Source of the DNA: Bacteroidales bacterium UBA1205
GTDB lineage: Bacteria; Bacteroidota; Bacteroidia; Bacteroidales; WCHB1-69
Assembly: GCA_002309615.1 (NCBI GenBank)
Contig: DBXT01000042.1
Coordinates: 1 to 64,000 of the forward strand
Reading direction: 5' to 3'
DNA length: 64,000 nt
The notes below the pieces were generated by a model. That model ran no database searches. It worked only from the letters and a program-made list of their open reading frames with translations, and was not told the origin of the DNA. Made by a program: the position numbers and the translations under genes. The stretch's first letter is position 1, and each line of letters opens with the position of its first letter. This document shows positions 17,861 to 26,358 of the stretch, one piece after another.

Positions 17861-18694
17861 ATGAAGTTTCGCCTGTCCGCATTGATTTTTGGGGTGGTTT
17901 TAACCTGCATTGCATGCCATCGTTCTGACCCTGTGGTGGTAAGAGTGTATGACAAAGAATTATCTCTATCCCGATTGCAAGCCATGCTACCTGCCTACAA
18001 TACGGATGATAGCATAACTTTAAGCCAACAACACATACAAGCATGGATACAAGAGCAAGTGCTGCTGCATGAAGCGGAGCGGAGTCTTAGTTCACAAGAA
18101 CAAGATTTTAAAGAAGAACTAAACGCCTATCGCACCGCTCTGATGATACATGCCTATGAAAATAAATATTTGGCATCGCATGTTACCAAAGATTTAATTT
18201 CCAACGAAGAAATTGAAGCGTATTATCGCACGCATCCGCAACAGTTTCTGTTACAACAAAACGCTATTAAACTGCATTTTATTAAATTCAACGCAAATGC
18301 CGGCAATATAGAAAAAGTAAAAAAATTGTTCTTCAAAACACGTACAGCCCAAGAAGAACAAACTTTGGAAAATATTTGTGTGAACGATGCCGAAAACTTT
18401 TATTTACAAAACCAATGGATACTCTTTGATGATGTATTAAAAGAATTACCCTTGAAAGATTATACCAAAGAACGTTTTCAAAACAAAGAAACCGACCTCA
18501 CGCTCAACGATTCCGATTATTTGTATTTAGTAAAAATAATTGACTATAAAACAAGTGAAAATATTGCACCTCTGTCTATAGTTCAAAATCAAATAATAGA
18601 TTTACTCCTCAAAGAAAAGCAAATAATCGCATTGGAGCAACTGCATAAAAAAGCTTTGGACAAAGCTAAGAATAACGGGGAAATAATTTACTAA
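17861..18694 (+). CDS. Lipoprotein related to the SurA/PpiD chaperone domain
   Basis: 277 aa. The signal ends in a lipobox (LTCIAC), so the mature protein should be lipid-anchored. The sequence after it (VVRVYDKELSLSRLQAMLP..., a long helical segment with QAWIQEQVLLHEAE) looks like the N-terminal helical domain of SurA/PpiD, and the C-terminal helix resembles the SurA domain that packs with it. I see no parvulin catalytic signature, so it may be a foldase partner lacking isomerase activity. It lies between two PPIase genes in one operon, which supports an outer-membrane biogenesis role. Confidence 0.7.
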   Translation: MKFRLSALIFGVVLTCIACHRSDPVVVRVYDKELSLSRLQAMLPAYNTDDSITLSQQHIQAWIQEQVLLHEAERSLSSQEQDFKEELNAYRTALMIHAYENKYLASHVTKDLISNEEIEAYYRTHPQQFLLQQNAIKLHFIKFNANAGNIEKVKKLFFKTRTAQEEQTLENICVNDAENFYLQNQWILFDDVLKELPLKDYTKERFQNKETDLTLNDSDYLYLVKIIDYKTSENIAPLSIVQNQIIDLLLKEKQIIALEQLHKKALDKAKNNGEIIY

Positions 18695-18704
18695 AAGCAA
18701 GAAG

Positions 18705-20069
18705 ATGAAAAAAATAATCTGTATCATAATACTATCCGTCACACTAATACTTCCCTCATCGGCACAAAACAACATGGTGATTGATGAAATCATCGCCACC
18801 GTAGGCGACCACATCATCACCCGCTCCGATTTGGAATATGCCATTCAAGCATATAAATATTCTTCAGGATTTTATACCATGGAAGCGGATAGCGGAACCA
18901 TTTGCAGTATTTTGGAACAACTGCTGTTTCAAAAGTTATTGGTTCACCAAGCGGAACTGGACAGCACTGTTATTACCGACCAACAGGTGGAAGACCGTTT
19001 GGATTATAACCTTAAAGTACAAATCATGCGAATGGGCGGAGACACCAAAAAGCTGGAAGAATACTACGGCAAGAGTCTTACAGAAATAAAAGCAGACTCT
19101 CGAGACCAACTCAGAGAAGACATGCTCGCCGAAGAAACACAGCGTTCCATCACCTCCAATATAAAAGTAATCACCCAAGAGGTGAAAGATTATTTTAACA
19201 ATATTCCTGACGATAGTCTGCCTATCATACCCACAGAATACGAAATTGCCCATATAGTAAAAACACCCGTGATTTCCGATGCGGAAAAAATAAGTATAAA
19301 GGAAAAATTGGAAGAATTTCGTTCTCGTGCACTCAAAGGTGAAAATTTCAGCACTTTTGCCCGTATGTATTCCGAAGACCCCGGTAGTGCAGGAAAAGGC
19401 GGGGATATCGGTTTTACTTCGCGTGGAGAACTCTATCCCGAATTTGAGGCAGCCGCCTACTCTCTTCGTCCGGGTGAAATATCATCGGTGGTGGAAACAG
19501 AAGCAGGATATCATATCATCAAAATGTTAGAACGCCGCGGAGAAAGCATACATGTAGCCCATATACTCATCAAACCCAAACCCTCGGTAGAATCGCTTAT
19601 GGAAGCTAAAAATTATCTTGACAGCATTTACACGCTCATGTCTCAAAACAATATAGCTTTTGCCGATGCAGCCAAAGACTATTCTGACGACCCGAGCAAG
19701 ATAAGCGGTGGAAAAATAGTAAATCCCTACTCCTCTTCACATGCTTTTTTGGAAGAGCAACTGATGGAATATGACAAAACTGCCATGTACGCCATAGAAA
19801 ACCTGCAAGAAGGACAATATACCCGCCCATTGGCTACAATTACCGAAGCCGGTAATCAAGCCTATCATATAGTGTGCCTTATAGCCAAACGAGAAGCCCA
19901 TGTAGCCAACATGATAGACGACTATGAAAAAATTAAAAATGCAGCCCTGGAAGATAAAAAGCAAAAAACACTACTTAAATGGATTAACAACAAAGTAAAA
20001 TATACCCATATCCGTTTGGCTGACGAGTTTAACAACTGCGAATTCTTAAACGATTGGGGTATTAAATAA
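18705..20069 (+). CDS. surA: SurA-type periplasmic chaperone/PPIase
   Basis: 454 aa with a signal peptide (to about SSAQ). The mature start VIDEIIATVGDHIITRSDLE is the SurA N-terminal signature. Two parvulin domains follow: YEIAHIVKTP...GGDIGFTSRGELYPEFEAAAY...AGYHIIKMLER, and IHVAHILIKP...SGGKIVNPYSSS...AYHIVCL. The first is well conserved; the second lacks the usual GxLGW-type stretch and may be non-catalytic. It helps unfolded outer-membrane proteins cross the periplasm to BAM, whose BamA is also encoded in this window. It is the third gene of the foldase run. Confidence 0.92.
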   Translation: MKKIICIIILSVTLILPSSAQNNMVIDEIIATVGDHIITRSDLEYAIQAYKYSSGFYTMEADSGTICSILEQLLFQKLLVHQAELDSTVITDQQVEDRLDYNLKVQIMRMGGDTKKLEEYYGKSLTEIKADSRDQLREDMLAEETQRSITSNIKVITQEVKDYFNNIPDDSLPIIPTEYEIAHIVKTPVISDAEKISIKEKLEEFRSRALKGENFSTFARMYSEDPGSAGKGGDIGFTSRGELYPEFEAAAYSLRPGEISSVVETEAGYHIIKMLERRGESIHVAHILIKPKPSVESLMEAKNYLDSIYTLMSQNNIAFADAAKDYSDDPSKISGGKIVNPYSSSHAFLEEQLMEYDKTAMYAIENLQEGQYTRPLATITEAGNQAYHIVCLIAKREAHVANMIDDYEKIKNAALEDKKQKTLLKWINNKVKYTHIRLADEFNNCEFLNDWGIK

Positions 20070-20082
20070 ACATTTTCAAACC

Positions 20083-21060
20083 ATGATACAATATGCTTCT
20101 GATAAAGATGCGGTAGATGCATTCTGTAATAAATACCAAACACTACGTGATGAAATAGGCAGGGTGATAGTAGCACAAGACGATGCCGTAAAAAAAATAC
20201 TTATCACCATTTTCAGCCGTGGACATGTATTATTGATAGGCGTTCCTGGATTGGCAAAAACATTAATGATTACCACCATCGCTAAAGCGATAGGATTAAC
20301 CTATAACCGTATACAATTCACTCCCGACCTTATGCCCAGTGATATCATGGGAACAGAAATATTGGATGAAAATAGAAAATTCAAATTTGTAAAAGGACCT
20401 ATTTTTGCCAATATCATATTAGCCGACGAAATTAACAGAACGCCTCCTAAAACACAATCCGCCTTGTTGGAAGCCATGCAAGAGCGAAGCGTGTCCATGG
20501 CAGGCATTACCTATAACCTGCCCAACCCTTTCTTTGTGTTAGCCACTCAAAACCCTATAGAACAAGAAGGAACCTATCCGCTTCCTGAAGCTCAATTGGA
20601 TAGATTTATGTTCAATGTATATTTAGACTATCCTTCTTTCCAAGAAGAGGTGGAAATAGTAAAAACCACCATCAACGGGAAAATGGCAGAACCCCGACAA
20701 GTAATGGAAATGGATGAAATTCTATACTTCCAACACCTATTACAACGTATACCCGTTGCCGAAAATGTATATCAATATGCAGTCAAGCTATCGGCTTGCA
20801 CCCGCCCCGACACCGACCACGCACATGCATGGGCTCAACAATATTTGGCATGGGGTGCCGGTCCCCGTTGCTCTCAAAACTTGGTGATAGCCGCTAAATG
20901 CCATGCCGTGCTCAACGGAAAATACTCTCCCGATATAGATGATATTAAAGCCATAGCTCATAGTGTGATGGGGCATCGTATAGTAAAAAATTATCGAGCC
21001 GAAGCTGACAATATCAATATTGATACCATTATCTCCCGTTTGATTGACGACATAAAATAA
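20083..21060 (+). CDS. MoxR family AAA+ ATPase
   Basis: 325 aa. Walker A is GVPGLAKT, Walker B is ILADEINRTPPKTQSALLEAM, the sensor region FVLATQNPIEQEGTYPLPEAQLDRFMF is the MoxR hallmark, and a lid domain follows. MoxR ATPases act as chaperones for metal insertion or complex assembly, often with VWA and DUF58 partners. No such partner lies next to it here. Its stop overlaps the start of the next gene (TAATG), linking it to the HsdR_N-like protein. It starts 13 nt after surA. Confidence 0.92.
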   Translation: MIQYASDKDAVDAFCNKYQTLRDEIGRVIVAQDDAVKKILITIFSRGHVLLIGVPGLAKTLMITTIAKAIGLTYNRIQFTPDLMPSDIMGTEILDENRKFKFVKGPIFANIILADEINRTPPKTQSALLEAMQERSVSMAGITYNLPNPFFVLATQNPIEQEGTYPLPEAQLDRFMFNVYLDYPSFQEEVEIVKTTINGKMAEPRQVMEMDEILYFQHLLQRIPVAENVYQYAVKLSACTRPDTDHAHAWAQQYLAWGAGPRCSQNLVIAAKCHAVLNGKYSPDIDDIKAIAHSVMGHRIVKNYRAEADNINIDTIISRLIDDIK

Positions 21061-21491
21061 TGCCCTTACAAATATACACTTCCAAAAACGGAAAAAAAGA
21101 GATATTTGACCCTATCCGTAAAAAACGTGTAGCCCTCACACCCGAAGAATGTGTAAGACAAAGCATGATAGCATATCTGTTACACACACTTCAAGTGCCC
21201 GCTTTGGCTATTTCGGTAGAAAAGAAAATTACCTACAACGGCATGACCCGCCGTTTTGACATAGTAATATTTCATCAAGGAAAATGCTTGGTGATAATTG
21301 AATGCAAAGCACCAGCCATCACGCTCAATCCCGACACACTCTTTCAAGCCTCTATGTACAATAGCACATTGCAGGCCAGATATATAGTACTGACTAACGG
21401 AAAACAAAATATGGTGTTTAGAATACAAAATCAAAATTACGAACCCTGTTCTGAACTGCCTTCGTTTAGCGAGATGATCCGGAACTTATAA
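21060..21491 (+). CDS. Small HsdR_N-like (PD-(D/E)xK fold) protein
   Basis: 143 aa. It matches the stand-alone type I restriction HsdR N-terminal domain (HSDR_N_2) common in Bacteroidota: KITYNGMTRRFDIVIF supplies the Asp and LVIIECKAP the E-x-K of a nuclease-like core, followed by the Gln of TLFQASMYN. No helicase domain, methylase or specificity gene is nearby, so it is not part of a type I restriction system. Its cellular job is unknown. The ATG overlaps the moxR stop, and its 3' end overlaps the convergent glycosyltransferase gene by 26 nt. Confidence 0.8.
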   Translation: MPLQIYTSKNGKKEIFDPIRKKRVALTPEECVRQSMIAYLLHTLQVPALAISVEKKITYNGMTRRFDIVIFHQGKCLVIIECKAPAITLNPDTLFQASMYNSTLQARYIVLTNGKQNMVFRIQNQNYEPCSELPSFSEMIRNL

Positions 21492-22689
21492 GCAACCGGT
21501 GATACAATTGAGCCATATTTTTCACCAACTGCTGATAGCCATAACTATCCAAAGCATATTGGGAACCGTTTTGAGATAACTCATGCCGCAATCCTTTATC
21601 TTCTACCAACGAAAGCGTTTTTTGAGCAAATTCTTCCACGTTTTCACTCTCTACCAACAAAGCGGTACTTCCTTCTTTTACTATGTCAGCCACACCGCCC
21701 ACTCTTGTTGCCACTATGGGTTTGTTAGCGGCTTGCGCTTCTATCAAACTTCCGGGAGTGCCTTCGTTAAGAGAGGTAAGGGCTACTATGTCTATACCGG
21801 CATACACCTCATCCACCTCTTTAATCCATGAAGTAAATATCACCTCCACCTGCGGACATTCCCCTCCTTGCTGGGAATTGTAATTGGCAAAAGTAAAATT
21901 CAATTGCCTGCACAAATTTTCTATATGTTCATGCTCTTCTCCATCACCTACTATCAATAATTTTATTTTTTGGGTGGTGGCTGATTTCACCTTTTGCATG
22001 GCTTTGATAAACAAAGTGTGATTTTTAATAGGAGCCAGCCGGCCCACTATTCCTATCACCACTTCATCATCGGCAAAGCCGTAGGCTTTTCGGAATGTTA
22101 TACGCTTTTGCTCTTTATTTTCTACATATTTTGCCAAATCCAAGCCCAATGGTATTACTTGTATTTTATCATTGGAACAAATGCGGTATTTTTCTACCAA
22201 ATCATATCGCTGCTTATCACTCAAAGCAATGATGGCAGTAGATATTTTGGCTAAAAAACGCTCTAAAATTTGATAGAAATTTGATTTGTGCGCATTGAAA
22301 TACTTATCAAACACATGCCCGTGGAAAGTATGCACTATCACCTTTACCCCGCAACGCTTGGCAGCTACACGACCTAAAAAACCGGCCTTGGCGGCATGGG
22401 TATGCACTATGTCGGGCTTGTAATGTTTGATGATGGACCGGATTTCTTTATATGCTTGAAAGTCCTGATGACCTATAGAACGATGCATGGATTTAATCAA
22501 AACAGGCTTTACACCATATTGCTCCGTTACGTATTCAGATGTGCCTTCTTGTTCATCTTTCACACCACCAATTAAAACAGCCTCAAACTCTTCCGGCAAA
22601 AAACGAGTAAGATATACTGCATAATAGGTGGGCCCGCCTAAATTAAACCGATTTAATATATGTAAAACTCTTATTTTACGTTCTTGCAT
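21466..22689 (-). CDS. Glycosyltransferase family 4 (group 1)
   Basis: 407 aa. N-terminal RVLHILNRFNLGGPTYYAVYL is the GT-B donor-side glycine loop, with HTHAAKAGFLGR and HTFHGHVFDKYF in the N-terminal lobe. The C-terminal lobe has VIGIVGRLAPIKNH, LLIVGDGEE and LTSLNEGTPGSLIEAQAANKPIVATRVGG, the retaining GT4 E-x7-E region. It probably adds a sugar to a lipid- or polysaccharide-linked acceptor on the cytoplasmic face; the sugar cannot be told. It is read from a promoter at 22732-22739 and converges on the MoxR/HsdR_N unit. Confidence 0.9.
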   Translation of the reverse strand: MQERKIRVLHILNRFNLGGPTYYAVYLTRFLPEEFEAVLIGGVKDEQEGTSEYVTEQYGVKPVLIKSMHRSIGHQDFQAYKEIRSIIKHYKPDIVHTHAAKAGFLGRVAAKRCGVKVIVHTFHGHVFDKYFNAHKSNFYQILERFLAKISTAIIALSDKQRYDLVEKYRICSNDKIQVIPLGLDLAKYVENKEQKRITFRKAYGFADDEVVIGIVGRLAPIKNHTLFIKAMQKVKSATTQKIKLLIVGDGEEHEHIENLCRQLNFTFANYNSQQGGECPQVEVIFTSWIKEVDEVYAGIDIVALTSLNEGTPGSLIEAQAANKPIVATRVGGVADIVKEGSTALLVESENVEEFAQKTLSLVEDKGLRHELSQNGSQYALDSYGYQQLVKNMAQLYHRLLISSGSSR

Positions 22690-22731
22690 CCCTTAGATAT
22701 AATACCTTTTTTGCATTCAAATATCAAAATG

Positions 22732-22739
22732 CAAAATTA
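22732..22739 (-). promoter_or_regulatory. -7 box for the glycosyltransferase gene
   Basis: On the minus strand TAATTTTG matches TAnnTTTG, with a leader of about 36 nt to the ATG at 22689. It is back-to-back with the plus-strand box at 22786. Confidence 0.5.
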
Positions 22740-22785
22740 CTCAATTTTCTATAAAAATACCATAAATTATCTATCATTTTTTTTA

Positions 22786-22793
22786 TACATTTG
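22786..22793 (+). promoter_or_regulatory. -7 box for the unknown lipoprotein gene
   Basis: TACATTTG fits TAnnTTTG and lies about 25 nt before the ATG at 22819. It excludes the in-frame ATG codons upstream of it as starts. Confidence 0.6.
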
Positions 22794-22818
22794 CATATAT
22801 ATTTCAAACATTTTATTC

Positions 22819-23802
22819 ATGAATACTAAACGCTTTCATTTAATCGGCATTTTTGGATTAACTTATTTATTGTCAATATTTTTTTCTTGTAGCCGTCAAG
22901 AAAATACTCAAACTTTTTCTTTAACCGAAAAGAAAGTTCCCTGCGATATTTCTTGTCAGGAAAGCATCACCGACACTGCCAACATCTTACCCTTACACAT
23001 GGTTAATGATGTTATCCGTTCGCTCAAAAACTTTAAGGGTACCGGTTTTAAATTACCGACCACTATTCCCGACACATGGATAGCTGAATACAAATTGGAA
23101 GCATTTTCCGATTTTGATATTTGGATCATTAGCAATGCAGGAGAACCTACTTTCAAAATATTAGCCACCATTTCTTCCGACACTTCCACCATTATTCAGG
23201 CCATACCCATAGCCTACAATACAGCCAAAGAGAAGCCCCAATACATAGAGAGTGAATATTGGCAATGCCACATAGACGATATCTACAACATTACCGTGAG
23301 CAAAGAATATGAAATGCTTCACTCTCTGACAGAAGACAGCACAGCCGACCATTCCAATCTGCACTATAAAACAGAAGACCAATATATTATAGAAGCTGAC
23401 GGCACCATTAGCTACATAGAAAAACCTTCTTTCAACATAGATTACAAAGCCGTGATTCTATTTGCCGACACCTCGCATATTGACTTAAACAACAACGAAA
23501 CGTGGCTGTGGAATGCTATCAGCATGCACGAACACTTGGAGCCCGAGAACATTATTTTCCAAGAATGCTACAATCAATTTGATAAAATATCCGTCAAAAA
23601 TTACACAGGAGAAGAAGTAGACATGCTGAATATTAGCGAAGAGGTAAACCGTCATCATATAGGATACATAATAGTAACCAATGAAACAGAACCCGAATAC
23701 ATTCCCTATGATTCCCCGCAAAACATACTCCGCAATATAATGCAGATATTGAATATGGATATCCCCGAAGAATGGGAATTGGACTATACTCCTCAAAACT
23801 AA
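22819..23802 (+). CDS. Unknown lipoprotein
   Basis: 327 aa from the ATG at 22819, which begins a signal peptide with a lipobox (LSIFFSC). I do not recognise the mature protein. It starts with a Ser/Thr- and Cys-containing linker (CDISCQES), then a mixed alpha/beta region with many acidic and aromatic residues (WIAEYKLEAFSDFDIWIISNAGEP) and an acidic C terminus (DIPEEWELDYTPQN). No enzymatic signature is visible. An upstream in-frame extension to 22684 crosses the promoter and is unlikely. The next gene, a membrane protein, starts 16 nt later and is probably co-transcribed. Confidence 0.75.
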   Translation: MNTKRFHLIGIFGLTYLLSIFFSCSRQENTQTFSLTEKKVPCDISCQESITDTANILPLHMVNDVIRSLKNFKGTGFKLPTTIPDTWIAEYKLEAFSDFDIWIISNAGEPTFKILATISSDTSTIIQAIPIAYNTAKEKPQYIESEYWQCHIDDIYNITVSKEYEMLHSLTEDSTADHSNLHYKTEDQYIIEADGTISYIEKPSFNIDYKAVILFADTSHIDLNNNETWLWNAISMHEHLEPENIIFQECYNQFDKISVKNYTGEEVDMLNISEEVNRHHIGYIIVTNETEPEYIPYDSPQNILRNIMQILNMDIPEEWELDYTPQN

Positions 23803-23818
23803 ACAGCATAAGGTAAGA

Positions 23819-25078
23819 ATGGAACAATGGGTCTTTTTATCGGCTTATATTTTACTTTTTATTGTCATTTGTCAAAAATGTAAATTCTTTACTTTCCGAT
23901 ATTTTGCCAAATATTGGGTATATATCTTATTCGGCATACACCTTGCTGCAGGGGTAGGATTTTACGGGGTGTATCACTACCATTATCCTTCAGGTTTGGA
24001 TTCCGAAGCAAGTTTTCATTCCGGCACAAAATTGTTTAACACCCTCTATTCCCAGCCTAACACTTTTGCCAAACTTATGTTAGGATATACCGACAGCACC
24101 ACCACAGCAGCAGGAACTGCCATCAACAAATCATGGGTGAAACAATATGAATCCAATACCATTAATGAAAATCGCACGGTCTTGCGTGTGAACGCATTGC
24201 TCAATAGTTTCAGCGGACAACACTATAGCGTGCATTTATTGCTGATGATCATACTTTCTTTTTGTGGCAGTTTCTTTTTATTTCATTTTTTTGCTCCGGA
24301 GAATAAACAAGAAGAAAAGGTGTGTGTCTTAGCTTGTTTTCTCATTCCTTCCTGCTTGTTTTGGACATCAGGAGTGCTAAAAGAACCCTTATTCTTCTTT
24401 TGCATGTCTTGCTATTTATATTTTTTACAAAAAAACACGTCCAAAATCAGTGTTACCTATATCCTTTTGGCTATAATGGCTGCATTGGGCATGATATGGA
24501 CCCGAACATTTATCGCCTTGGTGCTTATTCCCTTAAGTATGGTATATATATGGTGTGCATGGAGACCGCAACACCAAGCTTTAAAATATATCGGAGCGGT
24601 AATTTTAGGAGGGATAATGATAACCGTTATTCATAGCACAGCCCCCTGTTCCGCCTTGGATGTGGTGAATAACATAGCCCATAAAAACCAATTGTTCATC
24701 AATATGGAAAACGTATTGTTTGACGGATTGGACATGAACGTTCCCCATGTGAAAGCGAGCACTGCAAACCTTATATATAATGCTCCTTTTGCTCTATATA
24801 ACACTATGTTTATCCCGTGCAAGCTCAAATCTGCATTGCATATAGGAATATTCATGGAGAACATATTCTTCGGTTTGCTACTGTTTTTATCGCTGTCTAT
24901 GGTCTTAATACGAAAAACACCCTATAGCAATAAACAATGGCTGCTGTTGCTGTTTTGTATCATTTGTTTTACCGTCATAGGGCTCACCACCCCCAATGCG
25001 GGAGCTATATGCCGATACAGATGTGTATTATTACCCTTGTGGTGCTATACGCTATGCATGCCCTTATGCCGGAAATAA
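23819..25078 (+). CDS. Polytopic membrane protein, possibly surface-polysaccharide related
   Basis: 419 aa with roughly nine or ten hydrophobic segments, starting with WVFLSAYILLFIVICQ. A long extracytoplasmic loop follows the second segment (about residues 55-135, with HYPSGLDSEASFHSGTKLF). The CLFWTSGVLKEPLFFFCMS stretch and the closely spaced helices recall polysaccharide polymerases and membrane glycosyltransferases, but I find no decisive motif. The nearby GT4 gene makes a surface-glycan role plausible. It shares a transcript with the preceding lipoprotein gene and faces the pgk operon. Confidence 0.7.
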   Translation: MEQWVFLSAYILLFIVICQKCKFFTFRYFAKYWVYILFGIHLAAGVGFYGVYHYHYPSGLDSEASFHSGTKLFNTLYSQPNTFAKLMLGYTDSTTTAAGTAINKSWVKQYESNTINENRTVLRVNALLNSFSGQHYSVHLLLMIILSFCGSFFLFHFFAPENKQEEKVCVLACFLIPSCLFWTSGVLKEPLFFFCMSCYLYFLQKNTSKISVTYILLAIMAALGMIWTRTFIALVLIPLSMVYIWCAWRPQHQALKYIGAVILGGIMITVIHSTAPCSALDVVNNIAHKNQLFINMENVLFDGLDMNVPHVKASTANLIYNAPFALYNTMFIPCKLKSALHIGIFMENIFFGLLLFLSLSMVLIRKTPYSNKQWLLLLFCIICFTVIGLTTPNAGAICRYRCVLLPLWCYTLCMPLCRK

Positions 25079-25101
25079 AAAGAGGCAGTATACACTGCCT
25101 C
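25073..25101 (-). terminator. Terminator of the lysS-dnaB-pgk operon
   Basis: Stem GAGGCAGT/ACTGCCTC (25082-25089, 25094-25101), loop of 4. Read on the minus strand it ends in a T-rich run (complement of 25073-25081), 24 nt after the pgk stop. Confidence 0.85.
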
Positions 25102-25124
25102 CAATCTGATTCCATTCATCAACA

Positions 25125-26324
25125 TTATTCTTCTATAGCGGCTATGCCCGGCAATATCTTGCCTTCGCAATATTCCAACATGGCTCCGCCGGCAGTAGAG
25201 ATATAACTATATTTATCGGTAAGATGAAATTTATTGACTGCCGATACGGAATCGCCGCCTCCTACCAAAGTGAAAGCACCTTTTTCCGTTGCTTTGGCTA
25301 CAGCATCGGCAACCATGAAGGTTCCTATGCTGAAATTATCCATTTCAAACACGCCCATAGGTCCGTTCCATAATATGGTGGCCGAATCCATAATCACCTT
25401 TCTGTACATGAGGCAGGTTTCGGGTCCTAAGTCCATACCTTCCATATCATCGGGTATGTGTTTCACATCATAAATAGCCCTCATGGCATCGTTACTAAAA
25501 CGATCTGCGGCTATTCTATCTATGGTGCAATATAAATTCACACCCAATTCTTCGGCTTTTTTCATAATATCTTTTGCTACGGGTATCATATCGTCTTCAC
25601 ACAACGATTTACCGATATGGGCACCCATAGCTTTTTGGAAAGTAAAATCCATACCACCGCCTATGATAAGATTATCCACCTTGGTCATTAAATTGGTGAT
25701 TACGTTAATTTTACTGGAAATTTTCGAACCGCCTATAATAGCCGTTACCGGACGTTGCGGATTTTGCATCACTCTGGTTAGGCTATCTATTTCTTTTTCC
25801 ATTTGATAACCATACATTTTATCATTAGGAAAATATTGAGCTATTACTGCCGTTGAGGCATGCCGACGGTGTGCGGTGGAGAAAGCTTCGTTAACATATA
25901 CATCTCCATACGATGCCAATGTTTTGGCAAATGCCTCATCACCTGCTTCTTCTTCTTTGAAATAACGTACGTTTTCCAACAAAAGAACCTCTCCCGCTTT
26001 TAAGTCCTTCACCATTTTTTGCGTCTGCTCACCTATACATTCAGGAGCGAACAATACACTATTTCCTTCCAACACTTGTTTTAAATACGGCATTAAATGT
26101 TGCAAAGAAAATTGATATTCCTTGTTTTTAGGTCTGCCCAAGTGCGTCATTAAAATCACGCTACCGCCATCGGAAAGGATTTTCTTTAACGTAGGAATGG
26201 AAGCATCGATACGCTTGGTATCCTGAATTTCATACGTTTCGTTTAATGGCACATTGTAATCAACTCTTACTAAGGCTTTTTTTCCTCTAAAATTATAATC
26301 TTTTAACTTTAGTTTTGCACACAT
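25125..26324 (-). CDS. pgk: Phosphoglycerate kinase
   Basis: 399 aa, standard size. VRVDYNVPLN near the start, MTHLGRPKN, and AFSTAHRRHASTAVIAQ of the N-terminal lobe are present. In the C-terminal lobe are AIIGGSKISSKI, IIGGGMDFTFQKAMG, LWNGPMGVFEMDNF and VGGGDSVSAVNK, all conserved PGK positions. The hinge order is correct. It makes ATP in glycolysis from 1,3-bisphosphoglycerate. It is the last gene of the minus-strand unit, 34 nt downstream of dnaB, and is followed by a good terminator. Confidence 0.97.
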   Translation of the reverse strand: MCAKLKLKDYNFRGKKALVRVDYNVPLNETYEIQDTKRIDASIPTLKKILSDGGSVILMTHLGRPKNKEYQFSLQHLMPYLKQVLEGNSVLFAPECIGEQTQKMVKDLKAGEVLLLENVRYFKEEEAGDEAFAKTLASYGDVYVNEAFSTAHRRHASTAVIAQYFPNDKMYGYQMEKEIDSLTRVMQNPQRPVTAIIGGSKISSKINVITNLMTKVDNLIIGGGMDFTFQKAMGAHIGKSLCEDDMIPVAKDIMKKAEELGVNLYCTIDRIAADRFSNDAMRAIYDVKHIPDDMEGMDLGPETCLMYRKVIMDSATILWNGPMGVFEMDNFSIGTFMVADAVAKATEKGAFTLVGGGDSVSAVNKFHLTDKYSYISTAGGAMLEYCEGKILPGIAAIEE

Positions 26325-26358
26325 ATTATATCTGTTTATTTAGTTTCAAACTTATTGT

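Noticed and set aside
21060..21491. Part of a type I restriction-modification system
   Set aside because: Only the small HsdR N-terminal fold is present; no helicase, methylase or specificity subunit lies in the region.
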